Below, piece by piece: positions 7,341-14,862 of a DNA stretch of 21,736 nucleotides. A program made the translations under genes and the position numbers. Location: positions 1 through 21,736 of the forward strand of contig JABXGV010000022.1 of NCBI GenBank assembly GCA_016550485.1. The letters are read 5' to 3'. This DNA is from an archaeon (GTDB lineage Archaea > Asgardarchaeota > Hermodarchaeia > Hermodarchaeales > Hermodarchaeaceae). Position 1 is the stretch's first letter, and each line of letters opens with the position of its first letter. Under the pieces are notes generated by a model. It was given only the letters and a program-made list of their open reading frames with translations. It made no database searches and was not told where the DNA came from.

Positions 7341-9250
7341 CTAAAATCGACTATGAAAAGGTAGGTCTTCTCGTTGGTCTCGAAATCCATCAACAACTAG
7401 ACACCAAGTCTAAGCTGTTCTGTAATTGCCCTACACTAACAAGAGAGGATGATCCACATTTTGTATTTCTTCGTCAATTAAGACCCACACAAAGTGAGTT
7501 GGGAGAAATAGACCCCGCAGCACTGTTTGAATTTCAGAAGGGCAGAGTTCACATCTACGAAACTTATGACGACACGATATGTCTTGTAGAACAGGATGAG
7601 GAACCCCCACACCCACTTGACTCTGAGGCAGTAGATATCGCTCTGGAACTTGCCCTCCTGTTAGGTTCGCAACCCGTCGACGAAATTCAAGTAATGCGCA
7701 AGCTAGTTATTGACGGCTCCAATACAACTGGTTTTCAACGCACCCTAGTCATCGCCTTTGGCGGTACCCTCGAAGTTGAAGGAAAAACCATCCCTATCCA
7801 AACCATTTGTTTGGAGGAGGATGCAGCTCGTAAAATTGGTGAAGAGAATAACCAGATTCGCTGGCGGCTAGACCGCCTTGGTATCCCCCTAATCGAGATT
7901 GCTACAGGACCTGCCATGAAGAACCCAGAAGAAGTAGAAACGGTAGCGCTTCGATTAGGTCAAATCCTACGCGTGACAGGAAAGGTAAAACGAGGATTAG
8001 GGACAATCCGCCAGGATGTCAATGTCTCCATCAGAGGAGGCGCAATAATAGAAATCAAAGGTGTTCAGAAACTCAACCTAATCAGTAATGTCGTTGAATA
8101 CGAGGTTCAAAGGCAGCTCACTCTTCTTGCGATCCGCGACGAACTACGTCAACGAGGAATCAAGACAAGCAAGATTAAATCAAAGAGCCACAATGTTACA
8201 GCATTGTTCAAGGGATGTAAAAGCAAAGTAATCAAAGGGGCTTTGAAGCGCAAAGAGGGGATTTTTGCTCTTGTACTACCAGGATTTGCTAATTTGGTGG
8301 GGCGCGAACTGCAACCAGGTCGTCGTCTAGGAACAGAGTTTGCTGACTATGCACGTTTCTGGGGTGATGTCAAGGGCCTTTTCCATACAGACGAGCTACC
8401 AAAATACGGAATAACAGCAGAGGAGGTCGAGAAGCTACGAACTCGTTTAAAAGTTAGCCAAGAGGATGCGGTCATTCTGGTAGCAGCCAAAGAGGAACAG
8501 GCAAAGGAGGCCCTAAAAGCTGTAGCTAATCGTGCCAAGGAGGCACTCAAAGGAGTACCGGTAGAGACCCGAGGACCATTACAGGATGGGACCACAAAAT
8601 TCGCAAGACCAAGACCGGGAGCAGCGAGGATGTACCCAGAAACGGATGTAGCACCTGTAACGATTACAGAAAAGAGGTTGAAAGCAATCCGGAAACGCCT
8701 CCCAGAATTGCCCGAGCAAAAGCTGCAAAAGTTCCGAGAGGTCTTTGGGTTAAGCGATGAACTTGCTCACGTCATGATCCGGTCACTTCGAATAGATCTC
8801 TTTGAGGAAATAGCTATCAAGCATACCGAAGTTGCGGTTACTGCCGCTGCAACGCTCGAGTCAACATGGCGGAGTCTAGACCGGGATGGTGTTGAGGTCG
8901 AGAAAATACCTGAAGAACAGATTCTGAGACTCTTTGACAGGCTAGCTGAGGGAAAATTTGCTAAGGAGGCAATCCCTGACATAATCACATGGCTAGCTCG
9001 CAATTCCACCAAAACTATTGATGACGCTATACAAGCCTTAAACTTGGGTGGAATAACAAGAGAGCAGCTTGTGGAAATTGTTGAGAAGATTGTCAAAGAA
9101 AATCAGGGGCTGATAACCGAGCGCCGAGAACGTGCACTGGGTCCGTTGATGGGACTTGTGATGAAGCAGGTTAGAGGGAGAGTTGACGGAAAACTTGTCA
9201 GCGAACTTCTAAACGCGTCAATTCGAAGATATATCACCCAAGATTCCTAG
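7337..9250 (+). CDS. gatE: Glutamyl-tRNA(Gln) amidotransferase subunit E
   Basis: GatE is the kinase and transamidase subunit of GatDE: it phosphorylates the Glu on misacylated Glu-tRNA(Gln) and replaces the phosphate with ammonia. The 637-residue length is normal. The N-terminal GatB-like catalytic cradle carries VGLEIHQQL (13-21), KLFCNCP, and the segments VMRKLVIDGSNTTGFQRT and CLEEDAARK. IRWRLDRLGIPLIEIATGP and GLGTIRQDVNVSI follow. An AspRS-like insert lies in the middle (about residues 285-420), then ARPRPGAARMYPETDVAP. The tail is a YqeY-like helical domain (about 480-637) that contacts the tRNA. It overlaps gatD by 4 bases (ATGA), which implies translational coupling and equal subunit supply. 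It converges with the VIT1-like gene, leaving only 12 bases. Confidence 0.96.
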   Translation: MTKIDYEKVGLLVGLEIHQQLDTKSKLFCNCPTLTREDDPHFVFLRQLRPTQSELGEIDPAALFEFQKGRVHIYETYDDTICLVEQDEEPPHPLDSEAVDIALELALLLGSQPVDEIQVMRKLVIDGSNTTGFQRTLVIAFGGTLEVEGKTIPIQTICLEEDAARKIGEENNQIRWRLDRLGIPLIEIATGPAMKNPEEVETVALRLGQILRVTGKVKRGLGTIRQDVNVSIRGGAIIEIKGVQKLNLISNVVEYEVQRQLTLLAIRDELRQRGIKTSKIKSKSHNVTALFKGCKSKVIKGALKRKEGIFALVLPGFANLVGRELQPGRRLGTEFADYARFWGDVKGLFHTDELPKYGITAEEVEKLRTRLKVSQEDAVILVAAKEEQAKEALKAVANRAKEALKGVPVETRGPLQDGTTKFARPRPGAARMYPETDVAPVTITEKRLKAIRKRLPELPEQKLQKFREVFGLSDELAHVMIRSLRIDLFEEIAIKHTEVAVTAAATLESTWRSLDRDGVEVEKIPEEQILRLFDRLAEGKFAKEAIPDIITWLARNSTKTIDDAIQALNLGGITREQLVEIVEKIVKENQGLITERRERALGPLMGLVMKQVRGRVDGKLVSELLNASIRRYITQDS

Positions 9251-9262
9251 CGTCAAGAGGTT

Positions 9263-9865
9263 TTAGTGCACAGCCCCAATCACTGCACATATTGCAGCAG
9301 TGATCAAACCTGCTAGGACCATTCGTAACCCAGTTGTAAGTGGGTTAATTTTTGCAGTGCGCCCCATCCAGACTCCCAAGCACATCAGAAAGATTAAGGT
9401 TATAACAACAGAGGATATAGCGGCAATTACAAACTCTGCGGGAAATATTACTATCGGTATTAAGGGAATTAATGCGGCTGGAAGTGGAGCCATTGCATGT
9501 ACTAAACCGCCCCAAAGCGTTGCGAAACGAATCGCTTGAACTTGTAGACTCTTCTCCATTGAACGATGCATAACATGTTCTAATTCATCTAGTTCAAGGC
9601 GACGTTCAACACGTTCTGCCTCATACGCACCCCAACCACTACTGATAGCAAGACCAACTGCAGCACCGAGGCCTGAAATGATAATTGTTTCAGGGTCAAT
9701 GAGACTGCTGGCGAGTAGTACGCTTGCCAAAGCGGCCAACACAATCGCGACAATTGTCAATGCACCGTCGAAGGCACCAATTACAATATAACGCCTAGTG
9801 AGTGATCCGAGATCAGCCATTCGCCAGTAAATCTTGATCCTTTCGCGCCAACCAAACTCACTCAT
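9263..9865 (-). CDS. VIT1/CCC1-like membrane protein
   Basis: The 200-residue product resembles the vacuolar iron transporter VIT1/CCC1 family. YIVIGAFDGALTIVAIVLAA (26-45) matches the family's first helix, which carries the conserved F/D-G-x-x-T element. GLGAAVGLAISSGWGAYEAERVERR (65-89) matches the second helix and its extension into the cytosolic region. Five hydrophobic segments are visible, near 27-50, 55-78, 118-140, 145-168 and 178-198, as expected for VIT1. The metal-binding Glu-rich helices of true iron transporters are short here: the ERRLELDELEHVMHRSMEK stretch has several Glu and His. Iron or manganese transport is thus plausible but not shown. The ATG at 9865 has TTATAC about 30 bases upstream, consistent with a short leader. 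glyS ends 58 bases upstream on the same strand. Confidence 0.7.
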   Translation of the reverse strand: MSEFGWRERIKIYWRMADLGSLTRRYIVIGAFDGALTIVAIVLAALASVLLASSLIDPETIIISGLGAAVGLAISSGWGAYEAERVERRLELDELEHVMHRSMEKSLQVQAIRFATLWGGLVHAMAPLPAALIPLIPIVIFPAEFVIAAISSVVITLIFLMCLGVWMGRTAKINPLTTGLRMVLAGLITAAICAVIGAVH

Positions 9866-9922
9866 TTATACCAACCAAGAAGTATAACCACTAGTTCTTC
9901 TCACAAGAAGCTTTGAGTTTAG

Positions 9923-11434
9923 TTAAAAGCCTTTGCTCTGCTTTATCTCTTGAAGAATGCTAGGAATCTCTTTTAGATGGTGTCGTGTCTGCTCTGCGGT
10001 ATCTCTTGAGCGAAGAGTGACTGTGTCATCTTCTAGTGTCTGAGGGTCTATCGTGACAGCAGACGGTATACCTATTTCATCAGCTCGCGCGTACCGCCGA
10101 CCAATTCTTCCCTTTTCATCGTACAAGGCTGCAAGTCCTTGTTGCTGACATTTCTTATAGAGAGCATATGCAATCTCTTCAAGTTCGCTTCGCTTAAGTA
10201 AAGGTAGAAAGACTGCGTCGAAGGGTGCCATCTGAGTCGGAAACTGAAACCAAGTCCAGCCTCGCTCTTCGCTTTTTGGTCGGTAGGTGTGTTCTAGGAC
10301 GCAATAGAGGAGGCGTTCGATGCCGAAGGAAGGTTCAACCACATGTGGTATAACCTTAGTACCTTCTATGTCAACACTAAGATCTTTCTGGCTTCCCTTC
10401 ATGTGAGCTTGGAGGTCATGATCTCGACGATAAGCGTTACCTATTACCTCTTTCCAGCCTATGCTCAGTTGAATTTCTAAGTCGAAGTTTCCCCCTGAAT
10501 AATGCGGGGTTTCCTCTGGGCGCATATGACGGAACCTTATAGCCTCCCTAGGGATTCCCAACTTTGGGATGAATACCATCTCATTTCCAAGCACACTGGC
10601 CATCCACTGGTTTGGAACAATCCTTTTCCTATACGCTTCCTCAACTGTCACTAGGATGGTTGAATACTCGGTACTGCCTTTTTCTGCTGCTTCTTGTTGA
10701 ATTTCCTGCGTAACTATGGGCAATTTGACCTTCTTCAAGTCGGGAAAGAGAGGACACTCATCTAGTTGGTTAGGATTTATGAAATATTCAATCTCCATTT
10801 GACCAAACTCTCGAACTCTAACGACGCTCTGGCGAGGCGAAATCTCATTCCGATAAGACTTACCAATTTGGGCAACACCTAATGGTAGCTGCGCTCTGGT
10901 AGAAGTTTGGATGCGTCGAAAGGCGACAAAGATATTCTGAGCTGTTTCAGGTCTCAAGAATGCTTGGCGTCGTTCGCCCCCCACACTAGTTCCGAACATC
11001 AACCCGAAACTTCGTACCTCGCTAAGAGGTTCCCCGCATATAGGGCATCGCAGTTTCTGTTCACGAACGATTTTGGCTAGCTCTTCATTGGATTTCCCTT
11101 CTGCGGGTATTTTGAGTTTCTCCTCGATTAGTTGGTCTACACGAGTTACATGACCGCGAGGACACTCAGCAGATGGATCGGTGAAATGGTCAAGATGACC
11201 AGAGGCTTTGAAGACAGATGCGGGAAGGAGCGTTGTTCCGCTCAGTTCATAGACAAAATCTTGACTCTCGATAAAGTGTTGTCGCCAGAGGTGAATGAGG
11301 TTGTTCCGCAGTCTGGTTCCAATGGGTCCAAAGTCATAAAAGCCTGCTAGACCTCCATATATTTCGGCAGTGGGGAAAAGTACACCACGCCGTAAGCACA
11401 CAGTCATGATATTGTCAAGTAAGGATTTTGTCAT
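9923..11434 (-). CDS. glyS: Glycyl-tRNA synthetase, archaeal/eukaryotic alpha2 type
   Basis: This class II synthetase charges tRNA-Gly with glycine in the cytosol. At 503 residues it is near the length of the compact bacterial alpha2 enzymes. It has the class II motif 1 region GGLAGFYDFGPIGTRLRNN (about 26-44), a zinc-ribbon-like insert with CPRGH and CPICG, and RPETAQNIFVAFRR. Motif 2 follows (YRNEISPRQSVVRVREFGQME), and motif 3 is in PSFGIERLLYCVLEH. The C-terminal anticodon-binding domain starts at about residue 400 (APFDAVFLPLL) and ends TLRSRDTAEQTRHHLKEI. The usual RPETAQG is RPETAQN here. The ATG at 11434 has no clear Shine-Dalgarno site, so it may be translated from a short or leaderless mRNA. 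It diverges from the Pro/Glu-repeat gene. Confidence 0.95.
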   Translation of the reverse strand: MTKSLLDNIMTVCLRRGVLFPTAEIYGGLAGFYDFGPIGTRLRNNLIHLWRQHFIESQDFVYELSGTTLLPASVFKASGHLDHFTDPSAECPRGHVTRVDQLIEEKLKIPAEGKSNEELAKIVREQKLRCPICGEPLSEVRSFGLMFGTSVGGERRQAFLRPETAQNIFVAFRRIQTSTRAQLPLGVAQIGKSYRNEISPRQSVVRVREFGQMEIEYFINPNQLDECPLFPDLKKVKLPIVTQEIQQEAAEKGSTEYSTILVTVEEAYRKRIVPNQWMASVLGNEMVFIPKLGIPREAIRFRHMRPEETPHYSGGNFDLEIQLSIGWKEVIGNAYRRDHDLQAHMKGSQKDLSVDIEGTKVIPHVVEPSFGIERLLYCVLEHTYRPKSEERGWTWFQFPTQMAPFDAVFLPLLKRSELEEIAYALYKKCQQQGLAALYDEKGRIGRRYARADEIGIPSAVTIDPQTLEDDTVTLRSRDTAEQTRHHLKEIPSILQEIKQSKGF

Positions 11435-11584
11435 ATTTTACACATCATCTTGCGCCTCAATGTTGGGCGCGGAATATTGCTGTTCAGCTCAAAGCCTGCT
11501 TTAATGCCTTTCTCCTTGATGTTTTAATAGCTGAGAATATGACAGGTGCGTGGGAAAGATTTTAAACTCGCATTTGGTAGTCAA

Positions 11585-11592
11585 TTATATAT
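11585..11592 (+). promoter_or_regulatory. TATA box for the Pro/Glu-repeat gene
   Basis: TTATATAT lies 25-32 bases before the ATG at 11617, the exact spacing expected between an archaeal TATA box and the transcription start. The mRNA would therefore be leaderless or nearly so, in line with the absence of a Shine-Dalgarno site before this ATG. Confidence 0.5.
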
Positions 11593-11616
11593 CCGACGTT
11601 AACTAGGTTATGTTAA

Positions 11617-12402
11617 ATGTCCCAGATTGATGTCAGCCCTGAGTACTGGAGCGGTGTCCGAGACGCATTAAGAATGGTCGAGACGTTCCTTTTTTGGAAG
11701 GAGAAGAATCCCGATGAGCCTCGTTCTCTTGACCAATTTATAAGCGAGGCACTGGATGCTGTTCGTAAACGATGTGGTCCTTGTTTACAGGAAATTCTAG
11801 GACTTACTTTCGGCAAGCTTGGTGTTCCAGCCTTTTCTCCTCCTCTTGAATTAGGCCCAGTTACTCCTGAGCCCACAAGAGAGCCCGTCGTATTTCCTGA
11901 AGGCCCTCCAACCCCTGAGCCCACAAGAGAGCCCGTCGTATTTCCTGAAGGCCCTCCAACCCCTGAGCCCACAAGAGAGCCAGCGCCTGTAACGCATCCT
12001 GCACCTGAGGTCTTTCTTGCGCCTGTTCAAGAAGAGCCGATACCTACTCCCGAGCCTGAACCAATACGAGAGCCGATACCTGAACCTGAACCGTTTCCAG
12101 GAACAGTTCCTGAACCTGAGCCCGAACTTCCACCCGCACCAGAGATGCCACCAGTGCCCGAACTTCCACCCACACCAGAGCCGGAGCTTCCCCCTATGCC
12201 AGAAGTTACATCCGCACCAGAGCCCGAACTTCCACCCGCACCAGAGATGCCACCAGTGTCAGAAGTTACACCCGCACCAGAGATTCCACCAATCCCCGAG
12301 GTGCCAACAGCGACCTCTCCTGAATCCTCTCAGCCTATAGCAAGCGAGGGGTCATCAGAAGATTCAGAAGACAAACCCAAGCGTAGAACCTTCTTCTTCT
12401 AG
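11617..12402 (+). CDS. Small helical domain fused to a long Pro/Glu-rich repeat tail
   Basis: The 261-residue protein has two parts. Residues 1-70 are a compact, probably helical domain (VSPEYWSGVRDALRMVETFL, DQFISEALDAVRKRCGPCLQEI) with one CxxC motif (CGPC). I do not recognise the family. Residues about 80-245 are low-complexity PEP/PPxPE sequence that should form an extended polyproline rod or stalk, and the tail ends in KPKRRTFFF. Part of the tail is an exact DNA tandem repeat. There is no signal peptide or membrane helix, so the protein is probably cytosolic, unless the final basic-aromatic tail touches a membrane. The ATG at 11617 follows a well-placed TATA box. It diverges from glyS and converges with the roadblock gene. 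Confidence 0.7.
   Translation: MSQIDVSPEYWSGVRDALRMVETFLFWKEKNPDEPRSLDQFISEALDAVRKRCGPCLQEILGLTFGKLGVPAFSPPLELGPVTPEPTREPVVFPEGPPTPEPTREPVVFPEGPPTPEPTREPAPVTHPAPEVFLAPVQEEPIPTPEPEPIREPIPEPEPFPGTVPEPEPELPPAPEMPPVPELPPTPEPELPPMPEVTSAPEPELPPAPEMPPVSEVTPAPEIPPIPEVPTATSPESSQPIASEGSSEDSEDKPKRRTFFF
11866..11981 (+). repeat. Exact 48-bp tandem repeat inside the Pro/Glu-rich gene
   Basis: Two identical 48-base units (11866-11913 and 11914-11961) and the first 20 bases of a third (11962-11981) stand in tandem. Each unit encodes the 16-residue block PEPTREPVVFPEGPPT in frame. Identity at third codon positions too means the duplication is recent, probably by slippage or unequal recombination, so copy number may vary between strains. 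Confidence 0.95.
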
Positions 12403-12447
12403 GTCACCAATCAGTATTTAGTTCAGCTTCAGGGCGAAGTAGTCCGT

Positions 12448-12831
12448 TTATGAGAGTAGCTGGGCTATTCGACCAGCAGCATACTCCAGGATAAGTAGTA
12501 TACTTCCTAAGTGTTGTTTCTTGAAGATTATGACAATCAGGATATCCTCATTAATAGCGCGAAGTATCATACTTCCTAATTTTGTATCTACTATCACTCG
12601 AGAGGGTTGGTGCATGAAAACTTTATCTGATAATTCTACAGTTACGCTGAGCAGTGTGCCTAAGCTGGCTGACAAATAGGCTTCGTCTACGTCGTCCTTT
12701 GCAAGTTTTGAGCATATCGGAAGTCCAGCTCTTGTTAATACTAGAGTTGCTAATATTCCCTCAACTTCCGCAGCTAGATTTTCTAGCACTGATTCGATTC
12801 CCGCTATATCTTCATCTGCCACCGTTTGCAT
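12448..12831 (-). CDS. Roadblock/LC7 domain protein
   Basis: The 127-residue product is a single roadblock/LC7 domain, the dimeric fold of MglB, dynein light chain LC7 and the Ragulator subunits. It has the usual order: helix (IAGIESVLENLAAEVEG), strand with glycine turn (LATLVLTRAGLPICSKL), helix (DEAYLSASLGTLLSVTVELSDKV), then VIVDTKLGSMILRAINEDILIVIIFKK and a last helix (ILLILEYAAGRIAQLL). In bacteria and archaea such proteins regulate small MglA/Arf-like GTPases, often as GAPs, and the GTPase of this cluster lies 464 bases upstream. The ATG at 12831 has GGGGTT 7 bases upstream. Homologues are numerous in Asgard genomes. Confidence 0.85.
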   Translation of the reverse strand: MQTVADEDIAGIESVLENLAAEVEGILATLVLTRAGLPICSKLAKDDVDEAYLSASLGTLLSVTVELSDKVFMHQPSRVIVDTKLGSMILRAINEDILIVIIFKKQHLGSILLILEYAAGRIAQLLS

Positions 12832-12901
12832 TGATTCAACCCCAAATAGAGAATTTTAGAATTGCTACGTAAATACTATTGATAACCTTCCCTTAAGAGT
12901 T

Positions 12902-13219
12902 CTAGAGTAAGGCTTCAATTTCCCGTAATAAATCCGCTTTCGACCAAACGCCAACGTGGTTCGTGACTACTTTCCCTTCTTTGAAGAGAACAACTGTTGG
13001 AATAGCTGTCACGCCAAAGCGTTGACACGTTGTAGGACATTGATCAGCATCCATCTTGATTATTGAAACTCGCTTTGAATCCACTTCACTTTCGAGACCA
13101 GTGAGAATTGCTGCTTGAGTCGTGCAAGGTCCACACCAAGTCGTGAAAATATCCAACACGACAATTTCATGGGTTTTAACATACTCTTCTAGTTGTCTGT
13201 CTTCGATTTGTGTTACCAT
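12902..13219 (-). CDS. trx: Thioredoxin
   Basis: This is a classical 105-residue thioredoxin. The active site is WCGPC at residues 28-32. The buried Asp is in VVLDIFTTW, the cis-proline is in VTAIPTVVLF, and the C-terminal helix is KADLLREIEALL. It reduces protein disulfides in the cytosol with electrons from a thioredoxin reductase, which is not in the window. Two extra cysteines in QCPTTCQRF (about residues 62-70) form a CPTTC motif that could be a second redox or metal pair. The open frame extends to a TTG at 13237. I choose the ATG at 13219 because GAGGT lies 8 bases before it. The gene sits between the small GTPase (76 bases upstream) and the roadblock gene (70 bases downstream). Confidence 0.92.
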   Translation of the reverse strand: MVTQIEDRQLEEYVKTHEIVVLDIFTTWCGPCTTQAAILTGLESEVDSKRVSIIKMDADQCPTTCQRFGVTAIPTVVLFKEGKVVTNHVGVWSKADLLREIEALL

Positions 13220-13295
13220 TTCAATTAACCTCAACAAAGAAGATACCTACAGCTCCTCACTTTGCCGTGAGGGTTGATAAGCCTTATCCTAATTA

Positions 13296-13811
13296 CTAGG
13301 CGTGCTGGAGTGAAGCGATATCTCGGCCTTTCCCAAAGCGAAGCAGGAGTTGAATCAGGGCGCGTAGTAGTGCTTCGAGTCCGTCACCCCTTTGTGCGGA
13401 TGTTGGATAAACTGGTGCAGCTGTTGTCAGTAGCTGTTGGATTTCCTGTGGAGACAAGGCCCCCGCTTGATCCTGTTTGTTAGCAGCAACTACAAAGGGA
13501 GGTACGTTTGCTCCAAAGATATCTCGAAGGTATGCTTCGCCCTCGATAATAGATTGAGCATCTGTACTGTCTACGACAAGAACAACGCCATGGGTTCCTA
13601 CTGATAAAGCCTTCCGAACTAGATTGAAGTGGCGCATCCCAGGGCAACCGAAAATATGAACCTGTAAGCCGTCGGTTCTTAGAACGCCAAAATCTAGACC
13701 CACGGTCTTACCATTTACCTCAACAGAGAACGAGTTTCTTGCGACTCGGTGAATCATTGTTGTTTTTCCAGTGCCTTCAGGTCCTAAGACCAAGATTTTC
13801 AAGTGTAGCAA
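13296..13811 (-). CDS. Arf/MglA-like small GTPase (COG2229-type)
   Basis: The 171-residue product is a Ras-superfamily GTPase. G1 is GPEGTGKTT (10-18), switch I is KTVGLDFGVL (35-44) and G3 is FGCPGMRHF (54-62). G4 is NKQD (111-114) and G5 is PTSAQRGDGL (136-145). The TVGLDFG plus FGxPG pattern is that of the bacterial/archaeal COG2229 group, related to SR-beta and MglA. Classical Ras/Arf proteins have DxxGQ instead. Here the Gln that usually follows G3 is Met59, so intrinsic hydrolysis may be poor or need a partner. The TTG at 13811 is well supported by GGAGG 8 bases upstream. Thioredoxin and a roadblock protein, its likely regulator, follow on the same strand. Confidence 0.88.
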   Translation of the reverse strand: MLHLKILVLGPEGTGKTTMIHRVARNSFSVEVNGKTVGLDFGVLRTDGLQVHIFGCPGMRHFNLVRKALSVGTHGVVLVVDSTDAQSIIEGEAYLRDIFGANVPPFVVAANKQDQAGALSPQEIQQLLTTAAPVYPTSAQRGDGLEALLRALIQLLLRFGKGRDIASLQHA

Positions 13812-13852
13812 TAGAGCAGCCTCCTCACAGACTGCTAATACAATAACTACTC

Positions 13853-13859
13853 CATAAAA
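13853..13859 (-). promoter_or_regulatory. Candidate TATA box for the small GTPase gene
   Basis: Read on the minus strand, TTTTATG lies about 42 bases before the TTG start. That would give a leader of roughly 15-20 bases holding the GGAGG ribosome-binding site. The 130-base gap to the eL22 gene allows an independent promoter for the GTPase-thioredoxin-roadblock set. Confidence 0.35.
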
Positions 13860-13941
13860 GGCTGGGTATTACTGGGTCTGTAGGACTTCATAGCCGAACA
13901 GCTGAAAAACTTACAAACCAACTAGGTTTGCATAAGGAGAG

Positions 13942-14262
13942 CTATTCTGTTACATACTCGATTACTGTGAATTCGATTAACGCGAATCGATCTTTGCTCC
14001 GTGAAATTACTTTCAGGTCACTGCGTAAATCATTGAGGTGTAGAAATCGTTTGAGGTAGACCCGTAGCTGAGTTTTCGAAGGATTGTGTGGACTGTCACT
14101 GCGGATGTAGACTTCCTTTTCTGCCCTTGTGATTTTTACATCACTCGAAAGTTTCTCTGACAAGAAGGACACAAGAGCGTCGCCAAGTTCAGCGCCTTGT
14201 CCAAGTAGGTCACCGACTTCAATTGCTACGAAGGTCTTGCTAGATTCAGGCGAATCAGACAT
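13942..14262 (-). CDS. rpl22e: Ribosomal protein eL22 (eukaryote-type L22e)
   Basis: The 106-residue product aligns by eye along its whole length with eukaryotic eL22 of the large ribosomal subunit. KTFVAIEVGDLLGQGAELGD matches the first strand and helix. The core segment VKITRAEKEVYIRSDSPHNP stands where eL22 has its VTSEVPFSKRYLKY-type sequence. TQLRVYLKRFLHLNDLRSDL matches the diagnostic YLKYLTKKYLKKNNLRDWL, and KVISRSKDRFALIEFTV matches RVVANSKESYELRYFQI. The acidic tail of eukaryotic eL22 is nearly absent. Most archaea lack eL22; it is known from Asgard archaea. The frame extends to a TTG at 14280, but I choose the ATG at 14262, with GAGGTG 10 bases upstream. A TTTTTAAGG box about 60 bases upstream, inside the end of the DUF2085 gene, may be its promoter. 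Confidence 0.82.
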   Translation of the reverse strand: MSDSPESSKTFVAIEVGDLLGQGAELGDALVSFLSEKLSSDVKITRAEKEVYIRSDSPHNPSKTQLRVYLKRFLHLNDLRSDLKVISRSKDRFALIEFTVIEYVTE

Positions 14263-14316
14263 GTTGTTCCAGCACCTCAATATGAGGAATGTACTGTGTT
14301 ACGAAAGAGAATCCCC

Positions 14317-14862
14317 TTAAAAAGACTCCTCTTCACCTTCCTCCACATAGAGATGCCGCCCTTTCCTTGAAGCTATTATCGAAAGACCCAGAACCCACCC
14401 AGCGTATAGAATGGGAACCAACAGCATATAGAAGATGTTGAAGGATGATAGAACATAACCCACGGCGAAGCCAAGGAGTAACCCAGTGATTGCCCGGACA
14501 GTATTGCGGCTTTCACGAACATAAAGAGTCTGAGTTGACCAATCAATGGTTGCAGGTAAGCTGATTAGGAACGCAAAAAAGAAAGTAAGTGGTGTAATCG
14601 GAATAGCTGAGAGGCTAGCTAGGAAAATAAAGATTGAGGTTAGAGGAGTACTCGGGAGGTTCATTATCCAGAACCGAGAAGCAACAACAAGGATTACGCC
14701 AAGGAGGAGCGCTGAACAACGTGCACAGACATGTAATGTGTGACCACGTACTGTGAAGTGCCAACATCGACTTAGGTATGACCCCTCATGATGGGAAATG
14801 AAGAGGTGAATCGCATCTAATATTCGACGTTTTCGTGATTGCTTGGGTTCTTCAGAAGTCAT
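14317..14862 (-). CDS. DUF2085 membrane protein
   Basis: The 181-residue product matches DUF2085. The hallmark is a short cytosolic N-terminus with Cys and His followed by CARC at the first helix: SRCWHFTVRGHTLHVCARCSALLLG (about residues 31-55). C33, H35, H45 or nearby His, C46 and C49 could bind a metal. Four to five membrane segments follow, near 50-68, 75-95, 98-112, 128-147 and 150-170. A DW(S)TQ motif between helices (TIDWSTQ) corresponds to the conserved DGLTQ of the family. The tail is acidic (EEGEEESF). The function of the family is unknown. The ATG at 14862 has AGGTA nearby upstream. eL22 follows 54 bases downstream. Confidence 0.75.
   Translation of the reverse strand: MTSEEPKQSRKRRILDAIHLFISHHEGSYLSRCWHFTVRGHTLHVCARCSALLLGVILVVASRFWIMNLPSTPLTSIFIFLASLSAIPITPLTFFFAFLISLPATIDWSTQTLYVRESRNTVRAITGLLLGFAVGYVLSSFNIFYMLLVPILYAGWVLGLSIIASRKGRHLYVEEGEEESF

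Noticed and set aside
9251..9290. Hairpin at the gatE/VIT1-like convergent junction (GTGCA/TGCAC)
   Set aside because: It is only 5 bp with a long loop and lies inside the coding sequence of the opposing gene.
11435..11616. T-box or other riboswitch before glyS
   Set aside because: There are only weak short inverted repeats, no T-box motif, and T-boxes are bacterial.
11613..11972. Minus-strand open frame with Gly/Ser/Asn repeats inside the Pro/Glu-rich gene
   Set aside because: It is the mirror of the 48-bp tandem repeat. The plus strand has the promoter, the continuous frame and an ordered N-terminal domain.
12017..12340. Plus-strand open frame rich in His-Pro-His-Gln
   Set aside because: It is the +1/-1 frame of the Pro/Glu repeats, whose GC-rich codons avoid stops in all frames.
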